Shown: in pieces, positions 17,801 to 28,282 of the stretch
Numbering within the stretch: the stretch's first letter is position 1
How the letters are laid out: each line of letters starts with the position of its first letter
Source of the DNA: Caldilineaceae bacterium
GTDB lineage: Bacteria; Chloroflexota; Anaerolineae; Caldilineales; Caldilineaceae
Direction of reading: 5' to 3'
DNA length: 33,091 nt
Assembly: GCA_022842065.1 (NCBI GenBank)
Contig: JALHQH010000006.1
Location: 54,346-87,436 of the forward strand
The notes under the pieces: model-generated
Told to the model about the DNA's origin: nothing
Seen by the model: the letters and a program-made list of their open reading frames with translations, nothing else
The model's database searches: none
Position numbers and translations under genes: made by a program

Positions 17801-20800
17801 GGGCAGTGGCACCTGGACGCTGAATTGGAATGATGGCAAGGGGGCGACTGGTAGTCTCAACTTTGGGGCCGGCTATAAATCACCGACCTTCCTGCCCGTG
17901 GGGAGTTTGGGGCTAACCCTGGCGCTCTATACCGGCAACGTCGCCAACGGAGAGAGCTTTACGATCAATGCCCTCACCCCGCGCGACACGTTCCAATATA
18001 CGATCAACCGCGAACCCTACACGGAGCCGCTGGTCATCGTCTCTTACAATGATCCACAGGGTAACCATCGCTTTGTGGTGCCGCCCAGCGCCATGCGCTT
18101 GAGCCAACCAACCGACAACCTGCAGCAATATGCCGGCACCATGTTGCCCAATGTTGGGGTGGAAATGGTCACCGGCGCGCCCTTTGCGGCGGGTAGTAAC
18201 ACGGCCAAGCTGCTGGTCAACAACCCTAGCACCAGCACCCTACAAAATGCCAAACTCTTCCTCGAGGTAATTAACATCTCCGGCACCGTCGTCTCGGAAG
18301 TGTCGACACAGGTCAATCTGCCCCCTGGGCCAACCACGACTGCGGTCAGCTTTAACACCAACAATTTCAGCCCCGCGTATCGGGCCAACCAAGATTACAT
18401 TGTCATGGCTTTCCTCACGGACTACCAAGGCAATATTCTGGACACCGCAGGGCGACCACTCTCCAGTTTCCAGGTTGATCCCTTACCCAAACTGGCCAGT
18501 GATAACCCCAACCTGATCTGGAACTTTGGCACGGTAGCCCAGGGTGCATTGCTCAAACGGACGCTACCGCTGGCGAACATCGGCTATGGTCGGCTTTACA
18601 CCTATCTACCGGCGGCCAATGGGCTGGCATTGAACAGCGTAGGTAGTCGTACGGTCGGCGCAGCCGATCAGCCCAACTACGAATTGACCTTGCGCACTGC
18701 TGATCTGCCGGTCGGGGCCTATGACCAAACCATCACCCTTGCCACCAGTGATCCGGCCAACCCCACGCGCACGGTCCGTGTGCAGGGGACGATTACGGCA
18801 GCGAGTGCTGGCAGCGGTGGTGCCACCCAGCGCCCGCTGGATATGGCGGTGAATGTGCCGGGCAGTCACAGCCAGGGCGAATGGTTTGAGTTTGTGCACA
18901 ACCTGGGGCCAGAGCCACAAACGTTGCATCCGGTCAAGGTGTATGGGCAAGATTACAGCACACTTTATGGTATCGGGAAATATGCAACAAACTTTGGTCA
19001 AGGTACCACGTCTGCCGATATGTTTGGAGATGGGCGCGATGGGGTAATGCCGGCAAGTGGCAATCTCGATTATGCGCAAGGTTTTGCTTTTGGTGCAGTC
19101 AACGGCACAGTTGGAACGACTAGTGTGCAGGTCACAAATATGCATGGCATCGCGCGGATCAACCCAGGTGATGCGGTACTGATTCATCAAACGCGGGGGA
19201 CTAGTGCCGGTTGCTGGGAATTAAATAAAGCACTCTCTGATTTTGGCGATAGCGCGACTTACCAACTGACAACACCACTTAAATGTACCTATGTGACTGA
19301 CAGTAACAACAAAGCACAAATCATGCGTGTGCCGCAGTATTCAACATGTAATGTGACCGGCACTGTAACACCCATTAGCGGTTGGAATGGCTCATGGGGC
19401 GGTATCTTTGCGGTGATGTGCAATAGTACATTAAACATTCAAGGAAATATTGCGGCTAGTGGTGGGAATGGAGCAACATCTGATCAAGGTAATCCAGCTG
19501 GAGGAAATGGAGGCGGTTTCCGTGGAGGTCAGGGTGATGCTATAAATCACGATAATCACGGTTGTGGTTTCCAAGGAGAAGGGACGGCTGGACCAGGCTC
19601 GTTCTCACCAGCGGCGAATGGAAATGGCGGAGGTGCAGGATGTGGAAGTCCGTCAACAGGCAATTACGGGACGGGGGCTGGCGGCGGAAATGGAACCCCA
19701 GGCGCTAATAGTGCAGCTGGTGGGCAAGGTATAGGTGGTCTCGCCGCCGGGAATGCGGAACTGACTTCAATGGTCTTTGGAGGTGGCGGTGCCGGTTCAA
19801 ACGATAATCCGGGAAATTCTATCGGCGGTGGCGGTGGCGGCGGCGGCATTATTCTTCTCGCTGCAAAAAATGTAAACGTAAGTGGTACAATCCGTGCGAT
19901 TGGGGGTAACGGTGGTGGCAATAAATGGGGTGGTGGTGGTGGATCTGGTGGTTCTGTACTGATTAAGGGAGAAACAATCACACTCGGAACTGACCTCGTA
20001 GCGGCTCACGGCGGTATTGCAGGAAACAATGGCGGTGGCGGAAGTGTTGGTCGTATTCGCGTCGAATATTGCAATTCATCGTCTGGCAGAACTAATCCGC
20101 CCGCCAGTGCCCAAAAGTTGGACTGCTACATCACCGAGCAAGTCGAAACCGCACCCTATACGACTGCGCGTCTCAACCTGCCCGAAACATTCAGCAATGG
20201 ACGCACCTACAACGTCCAATTTGGGCGCAAACTCAACTTTACTGCGGCTGGTAGTCAGGTAACCACGCTGCGCGTCCCGGCTGGTCTTTTGGACAGTATC
20301 CAATTCAACGTCCTGGTTAGTAATCTACCGGTCAACGCTACCCTCACGCTTGATGTTGGCAATGATGGCGCTAGCGATTGGAGCAGTGGAATCAGCAATA
20401 ACTCGGTCACACGGAGTGCTGAATTGGCGGCGTCTTTCACCACCTACTGGCGTAGTCAAGGCGCGCCCACAACCGGCAATCTTGATGTACCAATCAAGGT
20501 GACTCTTAATCAGGCCGGCCAGATTTTGTTGACCGACTTGACTGTACAGGTTGCCCCCAGCACGCGCGGTTCATTACGCTTGGCGGCAGGTAGTTACGCC
20601 AATGTCAATCTTGATTTCACTGCGGGAGAAAATCTACGCTTCTTTGACGATTTTCGTACGTTGGTCCCTGGACGTTGGACAGATTTGCAAGGCACCTGGC
20701 AGTTGGTTGATGGAGCCTTTGATGCAGTCGGTAAAGTTGGTAATATACTTGACGCCTGGGCTTTCGCCGGCGATACCAGTTGGACAGATTATTCGTTGCA

Positions 20801-23627
20801 AACTGCGCTTAACCTGATTAGTGGTAACGCTGAAATTCTAGTCAGAAGTACCAGCCACTGGCAAAATGAGTATCGTGTCTCTATTTTCTCGAACAATGCA
20901 GTCAGTTATGCCAACGAGCTTGGTTTAGTCCGGTATAAAAATGGAATTGTCACTACCCTTTTCCGGCAGCCTTTGCCGATTCAGGTGCCGAACAACGTTA
21001 TTATACGCGTTGAAGTGGTGGGAAGCCGCATTCAGGTTTATCTTGATGGCGTCAAATGGCTGGACTATACTGATAGCGATCCACTGCTCGCTGGACGGAT
21101 TGGACTGGGCGTCATTTGGGATTGGCATGTACGCTTTGACGATGTGCAAGTGCTAGCACTGAGCAACTCGCCTGGTACCTTCCCAGCCGATGGCATTGTG
21201 CCCTATAACATCGCCCTGGATGTGGGTGACGACGGGGTAGTTGATTGGAGTCAAACCAGTGAAGGTCCAGCATCTTTCCGGCTGACAACGGGGAATCTGG
21301 CAAGTGCCGTGAACGCTTATCTCGCTGGGCGCACCGGCGAGGTCGATGTACCCTTGCGATTCTACCTGTCGCCGGCGATGACATTGCGTCTTAATGACTT
21401 TACGGCCAAAGCGACCCCTGCGGTTGATCTGGTTGCCAATACCTTGACCTCCAGCAGTGCAACTGTCAACACTGGTGCTAGTGTGACATTGGCGACAACG
21501 TTTAGCAATAACGGCAGCAAAACCAGTGGCCCCTTCACCGCAGCCTTCTTTGCCACGGCAGCCGGTTGGGGTGATTGGTATGTGGGCAGCGTCTTTGTGC
21601 CGAATCTTGCCGCGGGGGCGAACACCTCCGCCAGTGTGGTTTGGAATACAACTGGTTTTAGTGGCGCAGTGCCGGTCAAGGTCGTGCTCAATCCCTATCA
21701 ACGTGTGGGCGAAACAAGCTATACCAACAACAGCAAAAGTGCCGCGGTGACGGTCAATACCGCCGCTACGCCTACCCCGACACCGACAATGACACCAACG
21801 CCGACAAAGACAGCAACAGCAACTCATACACCAACGAAAACTGCAACACTGACGATCACACCAACGCCAACTGGGACTAAGACAAAAACCTTTACACCAA
21901 CAGCAACTCATACACCAACTGGAACTCAGACACAAACCTTTACGCCGACCATTACTCAAACACCAACAAAGATACCGACTATCACGGTAACATGGACCAA
22001 GACCTGGACACCAACCAGTACACCGACTTGGACACCAACAATCGCTCTTACGCTTCCTGCGACACCAACTAGCACTTGGACACCGACAAACACACCAACC
22101 AGCACACCAACCAGCACACCAACCTGGACACCAACTAGCACACCTACCTTTACACCAACACCGCTACCCATCACCCCCATCCCCTCCAACAGCGGGGAAC
22201 TAATTACCTCCTGGGAAGCGGGAGCAGGAACCTGGCATGTCAACGGTGGCGCGCAGAGTGCGGTGGATGTGGCGCAGTATGCTAGCGAGGGCAGCAAGTC
22301 AATTAAACTGGCCTTTACCAACAATCCGGGGTGGAGCCATTTCCAGTACAACTTCCCGGCGACGCTGGATCTGAGCAGCTATGGTAAGTTGCAACTGCAT
22401 GTGATCAATCCCGGCACACCGCTAACCATCAAGGTCTCGGTACCCACCGGGCCGAACTGGGCGTGGCATGTCTCACCGGGGCAGAGTGTACCCTTTGGCA
22501 GTAAGCTGGTTGAGTTTGACCTGCGCGCCAACAACTGGACCATCGACAGCAGCACCGGGCCGATTGCCAATCTCAATCAGGCCCAGGGGTTGGTGATTCT
22601 GCTCGAGGGGGCACAAACGCCGAATGCGCTCTATGTCGATAATCTGCGCAAGCTCCCAGTCACAGCGGCGAATGTACTCTACCTCAGTACCAGTGCCAAT
22701 GGGACGGTGAATGGCATTAAGTATGCGGATGAAGATGTGCTCGCCTTTAATCAGACGACCAGGGCGTGGAGCCTGGTGATCGACGGTTCAGACATTGGCC
22801 TGGCGACCTTTGACATTGACGGGGTTAGCTTGCAACCCAATGGCTCATTCTTGCTCAGTGTGGACAAAGACGGCACTCTGCCCGGCGGCTTCGCCATCAG
22901 CGATGAGGATATCGTGCGCTTTACCCCGACCTCGTTGGGCGGTGTGACGGCGGGCAGCTTTAGCCCCTACTTTGATGGCTCCGATGTCGAGTTGACCACC
23001 GCCGCTGAAGATGTCGATGCCTTTACCGTGCTGGCCGATAATCGCCTGCTGATCAGCACGCTGGGCAATCCCAACGTAACGGGTGTTGCGGGCGCACAGG
23101 ACAAGGACATCCTGATCTTCACGCCAAGTAGCATGGGCGCGACCACCGCCGGCACCTGGGCCATGTACTTTGATGGCTCTGATGTCGGCTTGACCACGGC
23201 GCAAGAGGATATCTGGGGGGTCAATGTCGGCACCCCCAACACCATCTATCTGACGACACTTGGGCCTTTTGCCGTTAATGGCGTGAGTGGTGACGGGGCG
23301 GATATCGTCACCTGTGCGGCCAGCGCCACCGGCAATACAACCGCCTGCACCTTTAGCATGTACTGGGATGGCTCGGCCAACGGCTTGGGCGGCAAGAGCA
23401 TTGATGCGTTCCACATTGCGAGCAATACGGCACTGGCCCAGAGTGCCGACTTGACCACCACGCCTGCTGACGACGAAATCACCGTAGAAGCGGACGATGA
23501 CGAGTTGAATGGCAATGCGGAGGATGATGCCGAACAAGCAGCAAATCCAGAGGAAGAGTCAATACCGGCCGAAGAGGAGACCACAGAAAACGAAATGCGC
23601 ATTTTCCTGCCGTTGATCGCTAACTAA
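14820..23627 (+). CDS. Giant secreted protein with protective-antigen/binary-toxin-B-like module, Gly-rich, LamG-like and C-terminal repeat domains
   Basis: A 2935-aa exported protein; AGGAGG (14809-14814) lies 5 nt before the ATG. A signal peptide ends near VYAQ, and YLPMI follows at once. Residues about 110-178 look coiled. A calcium-binding-like stretch begins at [12 protein letters not shown] (184), followed by HPLVAAYP (from 327), the signature I recognise from anthrax protective antigen and clostridial binary-toxin [14 protein letters not shown] (about 628) fits the later part of that core. A second DTDLDGFSD repeat is near 852. Then come Ig-like segments, a Gly-rich domain (about 1540-1748), a LamG-like domain (1940-2115), CARDB (2202-2314), a Thr/Pro linker (2316-2456), a carbohydrate-binding-like domain (2459-2614), the repeat module shared with the GH44 protein (2617-2870), an acidic tail and [11 protein letters not shown] around 16000-16600 is much more A/T-rich than the rest. 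A role in adhesion or membrane interaction is inferred; no toxin partner is visible. Confidence 0.85.
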   Translation: MTSRQFTQKILTFLALCSLLFQGIEPIVYAQADNPTYLPMIENSTTEVQSTLLYRTHITVNTPAQWQTLTDVGALVLDKGSDWALVLVDDQQLTDLARWRFNPDATNALATLARADTGLAQSLQPLLNLMQTTQQQLDTLAATAAEQRAEEQSQVTALHTALRAAVQALDEQQRAALTTAAAVDTDGDGLTDDQEGWWCTEATRPDSDVDGTSDGNEVSAIKAWMNNQRAGAPSTGKPYQGWPPQRTNCFDDDRDSVPDIAEGLELGLNPSSESTDRDKFDDGQEVFGVTNCPGGSNNCGYGDLPRSSDSGFVGTTMPSWVKAPGNHPLVAAYPKSEIDIVASSFHVQTVQTITTDHTISSGTERSYSTAKTEGTGTSIAHTVSWNDWQEVSESTESRETLEYQLNVGVLQGSNLVQTNSGLDGIKQIGDYSWRAVKFVAADQVARFGCTDTSTNSSIGIGNGKIGFDFGQTTSLNDEYNQPKCKFAMGIGRNISSDWANVFQLEKQEKNSYQPTSQRFDSINQVNAQNQQVVVNNSFDTSGLIAAVDGMRYSYTEANQLTSRALYEIANVLAAPIKTQTDTKGHSWGGSQTTTTNQYEEHTVTNGEAYSSSQSWGNATAVDSAHAADFWFTYKVRNPGTEYAREISNLAFNLYIGDDPNPAYTYFVAPDIGGSGTFQNFMPNEEHQYTSRRIPLSLDQMKAIDLRAPIRIVVEDFTYGADELFYQDAANAGVMIALEDGKDDGDETIDTYLIPTWGQETVLNVVARYFPHETDSSGTMIAIWTPEYRADVPSWCQSPRRPTDQPTKAVWCKHALSTADWWNVYTDGLGDGGEGFQDTQAVPGSVALFRFNKDTDLDGFSDRSEKQLGTDPADASSFPHPELLAGVRNVRTGNQVVSTLSLLNTGFYDAYGVEAIMVAPDNSTSITNNTVGGSGRVRALKQVIVGSRIVAQSPLPAPWTQANHAKLAAGGYYTGTPDRTYTFTVSCSTAGGCAVGSGTWTLNWNDGKGATGSLNFGAGYKSPTFLPVGSLGLTLALYTGNVANGESFTINALTPRDTFQYTINREPYTEPLVIVSYNDPQGNHRFVVPPSAMRLSQPTDNLQQYAGTMLPNVGVEMVTGAPFAAGSNTAKLLVNNPSTSTLQNAKLFLEVINISGTVVSEVSTQVNLPPGPTTTAVSFNTNNFSPAYRANQDYIVMAFLTDYQGNILDTAGRPLSSFQVDPLPKLASDNPNLIWNFGTVAQGALLKRTLPLANIGYGRLYTYLPAANGLALNSVGSRTVGAADQPNYELTLRTADLPVGAYDQTITLATSDPANPTRTVRVQGTITAASAGSGGATQRPLDMAVNVPGSHSQGEWFEFVHNLGPEPQTLHPVKVYGQDYSTLYGIGKYATNFGQGTTSADMFGDGRDGVMPASGNLDYAQGFAFGAVNGTVGTTSVQVTNMHGIARINPGDAVLIHQTRGTSAGCWELNKALSDFGDSATYQLTTPLKCTYVTDSNNKAQIMRVPQYSTCNVTGTVTPISGWNGSWGGIFAVMCNSTLNIQGNIAASGGNGATSDQGNPAGGNGGGFRGGQGDAINHDNHGCGFQGEGTAGPGSFSPAANGNGGGAGCGSPSTGNYGTGAGGGNGTPGANSAAGGQGIGGLAAGNAELTSMVFGGGGAGSNDNPGNSIGGGGGGGGIILLAAKNVNVSGTIRAIGGNGGGNKWGGGGGSGGSVLIKGETITLGTDLVAAHGGIAGNNGGGGSVGRIRVEYCNSSSGRTNPPASAQKLDCYITEQVETAPYTTARLNLPETFSNGRTYNVQFGRKLNFTAAGSQVTTLRVPAGLLDSIQFNVLVSNLPVNATLTLDVGNDGASDWSSGISNNSVTRSAELAASFTTYWRSQGAPTTGNLDVPIKVTLNQAGQILLTDLTVQVAPSTRGSLRLAAGSYANVNLDFTAGENLRFFDDFRTLVPGRWTDLQGTWQLVDGAFDAVGKVGNILDAWAFAGDTSWTDYSLQTALNLISGNAEILVRSTSHWQNEYRVSIFSNNAVSYANELGLVRYKNGIVTTLFRQPLPIQVPNNVIIRVEVVGSRIQVYLDGVKWLDYTDSDPLLAGRIGLGVIWDWHVRFDDVQVLALSNSPGTFPADGIVPYNIALDVGDDGVVDWSQTSEGPASFRLTTGNLASAVNAYLAGRTGEVDVPLRFYLSPAMTLRLNDFTAKATPAVDLVANTLTSSSATVNTGASVTLATTFSNNGSKTSGPFTAAFFATAAGWGDWYVGSVFVPNLAAGANTSASVVWNTTGFSGAVPVKVVLNPYQRVGETSYTNNSKSAAVTVNTAATPTPTPTMTPTPTKTATATHTPTKTATLTITPTPTGTKTKTFTPTATHTPTGTQTQTFTPTITQTPTKIPTITVTWTKTWTPTSTPTWTPTIALTLPATPTSTWTPTNTPTSTPTSTPTWTPTSTPTFTPTPLPITPIPSNSGELITSWEAGAGTWHVNGGAQSAVDVAQYASEGSKSIKLAFTNNPGWSHFQYNFPATLDLSSYGKLQLHVINPGTPLTIKVSVPTGPNWAWHVSPGQSVPFGSKLVEFDLRANNWTIDSSTGPIANLNQAQGLVILLEGAQTPNALYVDNLRKLPVTAANVLYLSTSANGTVNGIKYADEDVLAFNQTTRAWSLVIDGSDIGLATFDIDGVSLQPNGSFLLSVDKDGTLPGGFAISDEDIVRFTPTSLGGVTAGSFSPYFDGSDVELTTAAEDVDAFTVLADNRLLISTLGNPNVTGVAGAQDKDILIFTPSSMGATTAGTWAMYFDGSDVGLTTAQEDIWGVNVGTPNTIYLTTLGPFAVNGVSGDGADIVTCAASATGNTTACTFSMYWDGSANGLGGKSIDAFHIASNTALAQSADLTTTPADDEITVEADDDELNGNAEDDAEQAANPEEESIPAEEETTENEMRIFLPLIAN
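21764..22185 (+). repeat. Low-complexity Thr/Pro linker-coding repeat in the giant gene
   Basis: Degenerate repeats of ACACCAAC-like units encode [14 protein letters not shown] and TPTWTPT segments of the giant protein. It separates CARDB from the carbohydrate-binding-like domain and the C-terminal repeat module, the same position relative to that module as the linker of the GH44 protein. Confidence 0.85.
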
Positions 23628-23636
23628 CCAGCCAAT

Positions 23637-23677
23637 AACAAAGGGCTCGACTTCTGAAGCAAGTCGAGCCCTTTGTT
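23637..23677. terminator. Bidirectional terminator between the giant gene and the toxin gene
   Basis: A perfect 17-bp inverted repeat (23637-23653 with 23661-23677, loop CTGAAGC) with a GC-rich centre and AACAAA/TTTGTT ends. It lies between the convergent stops of the giant gene (23627) and the toxin gene (23698), so it can serve both strands. Confidence 0.85.
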
Positions 23678-23697
23678 GTCCAGCATCAAGCGCCCAC

Positions 23698-23967
23698 TCA
23701 CGGCACATGCAAATAAGTATTCCGATTGCGCCTGCGAATCGCCAAGATTGTGATTATTTTATCTGCCTCATCCACCTTGTAGATGATCCGCCAGCCGGCA
23801 ATTTTGAGCCGCTGCCGATGCACTAAATCATCCTCCAGGTCACTCCCCACAGGGTAGGGATCATCCAATAGCGCCTCAATTTCATCAAGGATTTGGCTGC
23901 GTAGATAATCCGACGCAATGGCTTTGAGTTGCCGACGCGCTTGCTCAGCGATGATGAGCCGAAACAT
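23698..23967 (-). CDS. ParE/RelE-family toxin
   Basis: An 89-aa basic protein of the RelE/ParE superfamily: FRLIIAEQARRQLKAI at the start, DDLVHRQRLKIAGWRIIYKV in the middle and IITILAIRRRNRNTY at the end, matching the usual beta-sheet core with Arg-rich C-terminal strand. I prefer ATG 23967, which has GAGG 9 nt upstream; ATG 23976 sits directly against that GAGG. It overlaps the antitoxin gene by 23 nt, as expected for a coupled toxin-antitoxin operon. RelE-type members cut mRNA at the ribosome and ParE-type members inhibit gyrase; the sequence alone does not tell which applies. Confidence 0.85.
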   Translation of the reverse strand: MFRLIIAEQARRQLKAIASDYLRSQILDEIEALLDDPYPVGSDLEDDLVHRQRLKIAGWRIIYKVDEADKIITILAIRRRNRNTYLHVP

Positions 23968-24253
23968 GCGCCGCATCCTCTATGATTTCCGCCCGGAAGG
24001 CGGCAAAATCGGTGATTTCGGTTGCCTCGTCCTTGCCGTTGGCCAGCGCTAACTCGGCTTTTAGTCCTGCAATCAGATCTTCCTGATCCTCTAATAACCG
24101 GGCAATCCGGTTCCACTCATCTGGGTTGACACAGACTAATTTGGGGGTAGCCCGGCTATAAACCACAACCGGTTGCCGTAGAACTTCTTGATAAATCGCC
24201 GATGGGTTATCGCGCAATTCAGCTGTTGTAAAGGTTGGATAGAGTTGATTCAT
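23945..24253 (-). CDS. Phd/YefM-type antitoxin
   Basis: A 102-aa protein beginning MNQLYPTFTTAELRDNP, followed by VVVYSRATPKLVCVNPDEW, which fits the Phd/YefM DNA-binding fold (short strand-helix start and a hydrophobic strand before the P-x-E-W segment). The acidic, helical C-terminal half (from about residue 50) would wrap the toxin. ATG 24253 has a perfect AAGGAG 5 nt upstream. It is first in the operon, as in most pairs of this type, and likely represses its own promoter at 24288-24316. Confidence 0.8.
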   Translation of the reverse strand: MNQLYPTFTTAELRDNPSAIYQEVLRQPVVVYSRATPKLVCVNPDEWNRIARLLEDQEDLIAGLKAELALANGKDEATEITDFAAFRAEIIEDAAHVSAHHR

Positions 24254-24287
24254 ATAATCTCCTTAAAGCACAGCACTTAGCACAGTT

Positions 24288-24316
24288 AGAATAACCTACT
24301 TCATCACTGCTGTCAA
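24288..24316 (-). promoter_or_regulatory. Promoter of the toxin-antitoxin operon
   Basis: On the minus strand TTGACA (24316-24311), a 17-nt spacer and TATTCT (24293-24288) form a near-consensus sigma-70 promoter about 35 nt before the antitoxin ATG. The leader just downstream carries repeated AGCAC words (plus-strand 24267-24283) that could bind the antitoxin. Confidence 0.7.
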
Positions 24317-24420
24317 CCAAAATTTTCTCACACCAGCGTAGATAAGTTTACCAACGCCCCGTTTCAAGGTACACTACACCCAACAACCGAATTCCCCCAC
24401 CCACGATGGATAACCACTCG

Positions 24421-24507
24421 TCGCTGCGGTTGTGTCGACAGGCACAGCGCAGCGACGAGCAAAAAGATAACCCCACAGCGCTGCGGTTTTGTCCACAGGC
24501 ACAGCGC
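24421..24507 (+). repeat. Two tandem copies of a hairpin-forming 28-nt unit in the kinase leader
   Basis: Copies at 24423-24450 and 24480-24507 differ at only two bases and are spaced 57 nt apart. Each begins GCTGCGGTT and ends CACAGCGC. The first can fold through TCGCTGCG (24421-24428) and CGCAGCGA (24448-24455). The rest of 24254-24537 holds the antitoxin promoter and no gene that I can support. Confidence 0.7.
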
Positions 24508-24537
24508 TGCGCAAAAATAAAGAGAGAGGAACCCATC

Positions 24538-25500
24538 ATGCCACGTTTCGACGTGACCGCGATTGGCGAAGTGATGTTGCGTTATAGTGTCCCCGTGGGC
24601 CACCGGCTGGAACGGGCGCAGACACTGGCGATCCACCCTGGCGGGGCGGAAGCGAATCTGCTGGGCTCGCTGAGTTGCCTGGGGCGCAAGACAGCTTGGA
24701 TCAGCGGCTTGCCGCAGAATCCATTGGGTCACATTATTACCAATCACCTGCATCTCTCCGGCATTAACACCGACGGCATTGTCTGGTTTGAGGAAAGTGG
24801 CCGCGTCGGCACCTATTACCTGGAATTTGCCAGCCCGCCGCGCGCCACCCAGGTCTACTATGACCGCGCCAACTCGTGTGCGGCCCGGCTCGAAGCCCGA
24901 CAGATCGACTGGGACTTTGTGCTCGACACACGCATCCTCCACCAGACGGGGATTACGCCGGCGCTCTCGGCCAACTGTTTAGCATTGACCCAAGAGGCGT
25001 TGGCACGGGCCAAGGCGGCGGGTGTGCCCATCAGCTTTGATGTCAACTACCGGGGCAAACTCTGGTCGCCCCAGCGCGCCGCCGAGGTGCTCAAGCCGAT
25101 GATCCAGGGCATTGACCTGCTCTTCTGTGGGCAGGGGGATGCGCAGTTACTCTTTGGCTGCCAAGGAAGCCAAGAGGCGATCCTGCAACAGATGGTCGAG
25201 CTGAGCAACGCCAAAACAGTGATTGTCTCCGTCGGTGACCAGGGCGTACTGGCCTGGCACGATGGCCAGATCCACCACCAGGCTGGCAAACCGGTGCAGA
25301 TTGTGGACCGCCTGGGGGCCGGCGATGCCATGGCCGGCGGCATTATCCACGGCTGGCTCGACGGCGACCTGCTGCGCGGCCTCGACTACGGCATGGCCCT
25401 CGCCGCCATCTGCCTCAGCATCCACGGCGACGTAGTCATCAGCACCCGCGCCGAAATCGAGAGTTTGTTGGCGGGCGAGACGCGGAGCCTTAACAGATAG
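24538..25500 (+). CDS. PfkB-family sugar kinase (2-keto-3-deoxygluconate kinase-like)
   Basis: A 320-aa ribokinase/PfkB-fold kinase. ATG 24538 is chosen because GAGGA (24526-24530) lies 7 nt upstream and family homology starts at [13 protein letters not shown]; the longer frame from 24406 translates the leader repeats. The N-terminal [15 protein letters not shown] and the C-terminal signature [11 protein letters not shown] are present, with D263 as the predicted catalytic base. It phosphorylates a sugar or sugar acid with ATP in the cytoplasm. Length and N-terminal motif resemble KDG kinases more than fructokinases, so KDG kinase is my best guess but unproven. An ATP-grasp gene follows 65 nt later in the same direction. 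Confidence 0.88.
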   Translation: MPRFDVTAIGEVMLRYSVPVGHRLERAQTLAIHPGGAEANLLGSLSCLGRKTAWISGLPQNPLGHIITNHLHLSGINTDGIVWFEESGRVGTYYLEFASPPRATQVYYDRANSCAARLEARQIDWDFVLDTRILHQTGITPALSANCLALTQEALARAKAAGVPISFDVNYRGKLWSPQRAAEVLKPMIQGIDLLFCGQGDAQLLFGCQGSQEAILQQMVELSNAKTVIVSVGDQGVLAWHDGQIHHQAGKPVQIVDRLGAGDAMAGGIIHGWLDGDLLRGLDYGMALAAICLSIHGDVVISTRAEIESLLAGETRSLNR

Positions 25501-25565
25501 ATACGAGACACGCATCACGTTTTACGCTTTACGTTTCACGCATCCCAAATCACGAGGAGCAATCA

Positions 25566-26774
25566 ATGGCACAAACGACGATCCTCTGTATGTCGAGCTA
25601 CTTCAAGGGTGGGCGCTTTATTGAAGAGTGTAAGCGGCTGGGCTGCCGGACGATTCTGTTGGTGAAGGAGAGTCTGCGCGATGAGCCGTGGCCGCGCCAG
25701 GCAGTGGATGAGTTCTTAATGATGCCCAGCCTCTTCAAACAGAGCGATGTGATCAACGCGGTGAGTTATCTGGCGCGCGAGCGGCAGATCGACCAGATTA
25801 TCGCGCTTGATGACTTTGATGTGGAGATGGCGGCAGACCTGCGCGAACATCTGCGGCTGCCGGGGTTGGGTGCGACCAATGTGCGCTTCTTTCGCGACAA
25901 GTTGGCGATGCGCACCCAAGCGCGTGCCAAGGGGATCCCGGTGCCCGACTTTGTCCAGGTGCTTAACTATGATCGCCTGCGCGACTTTATGAACCGGGTG
26001 CCACCGCCATGGATGTTCAAACCGCGCGGCGAGGCGAGCGCGATGGGCATTAAAAAGCTGCACCATGCCGATGAGTTGTGGCCACTGCTTGACCACCAGG
26101 GTGATCGCCAATCCTTTTTCTTACTAGAGCAATTTGTGCCTGGTGATGTCTACCACGTTGATTCAGTCATTGATGGCGGACAAGTTATCTTTGCCGCGGC
26201 GAGCAAATATGGGCTGCCGCCGATGACCGTCTACCAAGGCGGTGGAGTCTTTGCCACCACCACCCTGCCCTATGGTAGCCCAGAGGAGGTGGCGCTGCAG
26301 CAGATCAACCGCGACTTGGTAGTGGCATTGGGCCTGGATGTGGGGGTGACCCATGCCGAGTTTATCCGCAGCCAGGTGGACGGCAAGTACTACTTCCTCG
26401 AAGTGGCGGCGCGCGTCGGCGGTGTGGGGATCGATCTGCTGGTCGAACATGCCACCGGCGTTAATCCCTGGGCCGAGTGGGCACGGGTGGAAGTCGCCCG
26501 GCTGCGCGGCGAGCCCTATACCTTGCCCCCGTTGCGACAAGATGCTGCCGGATTGATCGTTTCGCTGGCGCGCCAACAATTTCCGGATACGAGCGCCTAC
26601 AATGACGACGAAATTGTCTGGCGACTGGTCAAAGAATATCATGTCGGCATGGTGCTGACATCACCAGTGCATAGCCGCGTGCAGCATCTAATTAACGACT
26701 ATGCGCAGCGCATTGCGGCTGACTTTGGTGCCAGCGCCCCACCGCTTGATCACGCCCCCGAGCGCCGTGAATAA
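25566..26774 (+). CDS. ATP-grasp family ligase of unknown substrate
   Basis: A 402-aa protein with an ATP-grasp fold: an N-terminal pre-ATP-grasp part ([19 protein letters not shown]), [20 protein letters not shown] as the entry to the ATP-binding domain, [15 protein letters not shown] for the nucleotide-binding loop, [17 protein letters not shown], and [12 protein letters not shown] with metal-binding E279. ATP-grasp enzymes join a carboxylate to an amine or thiol through an acyl-phosphate. Substrate cannot be told; members of this subgroup are often labelled as biotin-carboxylase-like or carbamoyl-phosphate-synthase-like. AGGAG (25555-25559) lies 6 nt before the ATG. It is probably co-transcribed with the sugar kinase and ends at the strong palindrome at 26775. 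Confidence 0.85.
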   Translation: MAQTTILCMSSYFKGGRFIEECKRLGCRTILLVKESLRDEPWPRQAVDEFLMMPSLFKQSDVINAVSYLARERQIDQIIALDDFDVEMAADLREHLRLPGLGATNVRFFRDKLAMRTQARAKGIPVPDFVQVLNYDRLRDFMNRVPPPWMFKPRGEASAMGIKKLHHADELWPLLDHQGDRQSFFLLEQFVPGDVYHVDSVIDGGQVIFAAASKYGLPPMTVYQGGGVFATTTLPYGSPEEVALQQINRDLVVALGLDVGVTHAEFIRSQVDGKYYFLEVAARVGGVGIDLLVEHATGVNPWAEWARVEVARLRGEPYTLPPLRQDAAGLIVSLARQQFPDTSAYNDDEIVWRLVKEYHVGMVLTSPVHSRVQHLINDYAQRIAADFGASAPPLDHAPERRE

Positions 26775-26841
26775 CGGTGCTTAGCTGGTCCGTGACCAGC
26801 GGTAGCTACCCAGCCGCTGGTCACGGACCAGCTAAGCACCG
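26775..26841. terminator. 28-bp perfect palindrome after the ATP-grasp gene
   Basis: Arms 26775-26802 and 26814-26841 pair perfectly over 28 bp with an 11-nt loop, starting at the base after the stop codon. Within each arm GCTGGTC-CGT-GACCAGC is a palindrome too, so a cruciform or multi-branched fold is possible. There is no T run directly behind it. It probably ends transcription of the kinase/ATP-grasp unit, but it is unusually long. Confidence 0.7.
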
Positions 26842-26860
26842 CGCGGAACAACCGCGATTT
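26842..26860 (+). terminator. Small hairpin with short T run
   Basis: CGCGG-AACAA-CCGCG (26842-26856) is followed by ATTTT, which fits a weak intrinsic terminator in plus direction. It adjoins the 28-bp palindrome and lies 41 nt before fmt. Confidence 0.4.
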
Positions 26861-26900
26861 TAACGTTGTCTTACTATTCAGACAGACAAAAACAGTCACT

Positions 26901-27860
26901 ATGACCAAACCAACTCGGATTATTTTTATGGGCACGCCCGACTTTGCCGTGCCCAGCCTGCGCCTTTTGCATGAAAGCAGTGCGCAACACCAATGGCAAG
27001 TCGTCGCCGTCGTTACCCAGCCGGATCGACCGGCGGGGCGTGGCAATAAGGTGATCCCCAGCCCGGTCAAAGCCTATGCCCTAGCCCACGATCTGCCCGT
27101 GTTGCAGCCGGCCAGCCTGCGCAAAGAGCCAGTGATAGTTGACCAACTGCGCGATCTCGCCCCTGATCTCTTTGTCGTCGCCGCCTTTGGCCAGATATTA
27201 CGCCAAACCGTGCTCGACATCCCAACCCACGGCGCGCTCAATGTCCACGCTAGTTTGCTGCCCGCCTATCGCGGGGCCTCGCCGATTACCGGGGCGATCT
27301 TAGATGGCGTGGCCGAAACCGGCGTCTCGATTATGCAGATGGATGCCGGCATGGATACCGGCCCCGTGTTGACCCAAGCACGCCTGGCACTCGAACTGAC
27401 CGACACCACCCTTAGCCTCAGCGAACGGCTGGCCGCGCAAGGGGCCACGGTGCTGGTCGAAACCCTGCCGCGCTGGCTGGCCGGGAGCATCATCCCCACG
27501 CCACAGAGCGCATTACCGGGTGAAGTCTCGCTCTGCCGCATGATCAAGAAAGAAGCCGGGTTGATCGACTGGCACTTACCTGCCGACCAGATCGAACGGA
27601 TGACGCGGGCCTATGCGCCCTGGCCATCGGCCTATACCCTGTGGCAGGGGGAAATCTTTAAGATCTGGCAAGCGACTGTGAGCGCTGGAGAGGCAACCCC
27701 TGGCCTAGTTGTCAATACGGCAAACGGCCCGGCGGTTGGCACAGGGCAGGGGCTATTGCACTTGCAGACCGTCCAACCAGCGGGCAAACGGCCAATGGCA
27801 ATGGCTAGTTTTCTCAACGGCACGCCTAGTTTGATCGGCAGCCGACTGGGGGAGGGCTAG
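26901..27860 (+). CDS. fmt: Methionyl-tRNA formyltransferase
   Basis: A 319-aa enzyme that transfers a formyl group from 10-formyl-tetrahydrofolate to Met-tRNA(fMet) for translation initiation. The family hallmarks are all visible: IIFMGTPDFAVPSL at the N-terminus, LNVHASLLPAYRGASPI with the catalytic Asn114/His116 pair, and MQMDAGMDTGPVL with the conserved Asp. The C-terminal OB-like tRNA-binding domain follows (about 205-310: KKEAGLIDW, RAYAPWPSAYT). Length is normal. No clear ribosome binding site precedes ATG 26901. It overlaps no neighbour; a small membrane protein gene begins 3 nt after its stop. def, its usual neighbour, is not in the window. Confidence 0.96.
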   Translation: MTKPTRIIFMGTPDFAVPSLRLLHESSAQHQWQVVAVVTQPDRPAGRGNKVIPSPVKAYALAHDLPVLQPASLRKEPVIVDQLRDLAPDLFVVAAFGQILRQTVLDIPTHGALNVHASLLPAYRGASPITGAILDGVAETGVSIMQMDAGMDTGPVLTQARLALELTDTTLSLSERLAAQGATVLVETLPRWLAGSIIPTPQSALPGEVSLCRMIKKEAGLIDWHLPADQIERMTRAYAPWPSAYTLWQGEIFKIWQATVSAGEATPGLVVNTANGPAVGTGQGLLHLQTVQPAGKRPMAMASFLNGTPSLIGSRLGEG

Positions 27861-27863
27861 ACG

Positions 27864-28163
27864 ATGAGCGAAACCTTTCTTGGTCTCAGCCTGGCCTATT
27901 GGGCGATCCCCTGTCTGGTCATGGCCGGCATGTGGAGCTTCTTTTGGCCCAGCTACCGCGCCCAGGGCGCCAGCCGGACCAACTATCTGCTCCTACGTTG
28001 GGGTCATGCGGTCACCTGGCTGCTATTGGCACTGGCCTTGGTTGTCAGTGGAACGGGGTTACTTGGTGGCGGCAGCACCGGCGGGATTTTGGGTCTATTG
28101 GCCCTGGTCACCTATCTGCTCTTTATTTATACCCTGCTCCAGCCCAACCGACCGCGTCCCTGA
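27864..28163 (+). CDS. Small membrane protein, three predicted membrane segments
   Basis: A 99-aa hydrophobic protein with predicted membrane helices at about residues 9-28, 44-65 and 71-91, and a short basic C-terminus (QPNRPRP). I do not recognise a family. Its ribosome binding site GGAGG lies inside the last codons of fmt and only 3 nt separate the genes, so translation is probably coupled to fmt. In Chloroflexota small unknown membrane proteins next to fmt may be conserved, but this needs a gene-neighbourhood search. Confidence 0.7.
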   Translation: MSETFLGLSLAYWAIPCLVMAGMWSFFWPSYRAQGASRTNYLLLRWGHAVTWLLLALALVVSGTGLLGGGSTGGILGLLALVTYLLFIYTLLQPNRPRP

Positions 28164-28227
28164 GCGCCGCCGTGGTGCGTGGATAATCCGCCCTGATCAA
28201 CAACTATACCCAACACTCCCCCACAAT

Positions 28228-28256
28228 TTGCCAGTTCTGCGTACTTCATGTATACT
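28228..28256 (+). promoter_or_regulatory. Promoter of tRNA-Pro
   Basis: TTGCCA (28228-28233), a 17-nt spacer and TATACT (28251-28256) make a good sigma-70 promoter 26 nt before the mature tRNA. This implies independent transcription from fmt. Confidence 0.7.
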
Positions 28257-28282
28257 TAGCTCTCGGATATTTACCGACTTGT

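Noticed and set aside
22845..23537. 230-aa minus-strand frame inside the C-terminal module of the giant gene
   Set aside because: Antisense of a clearly homologous domain; no start signals.
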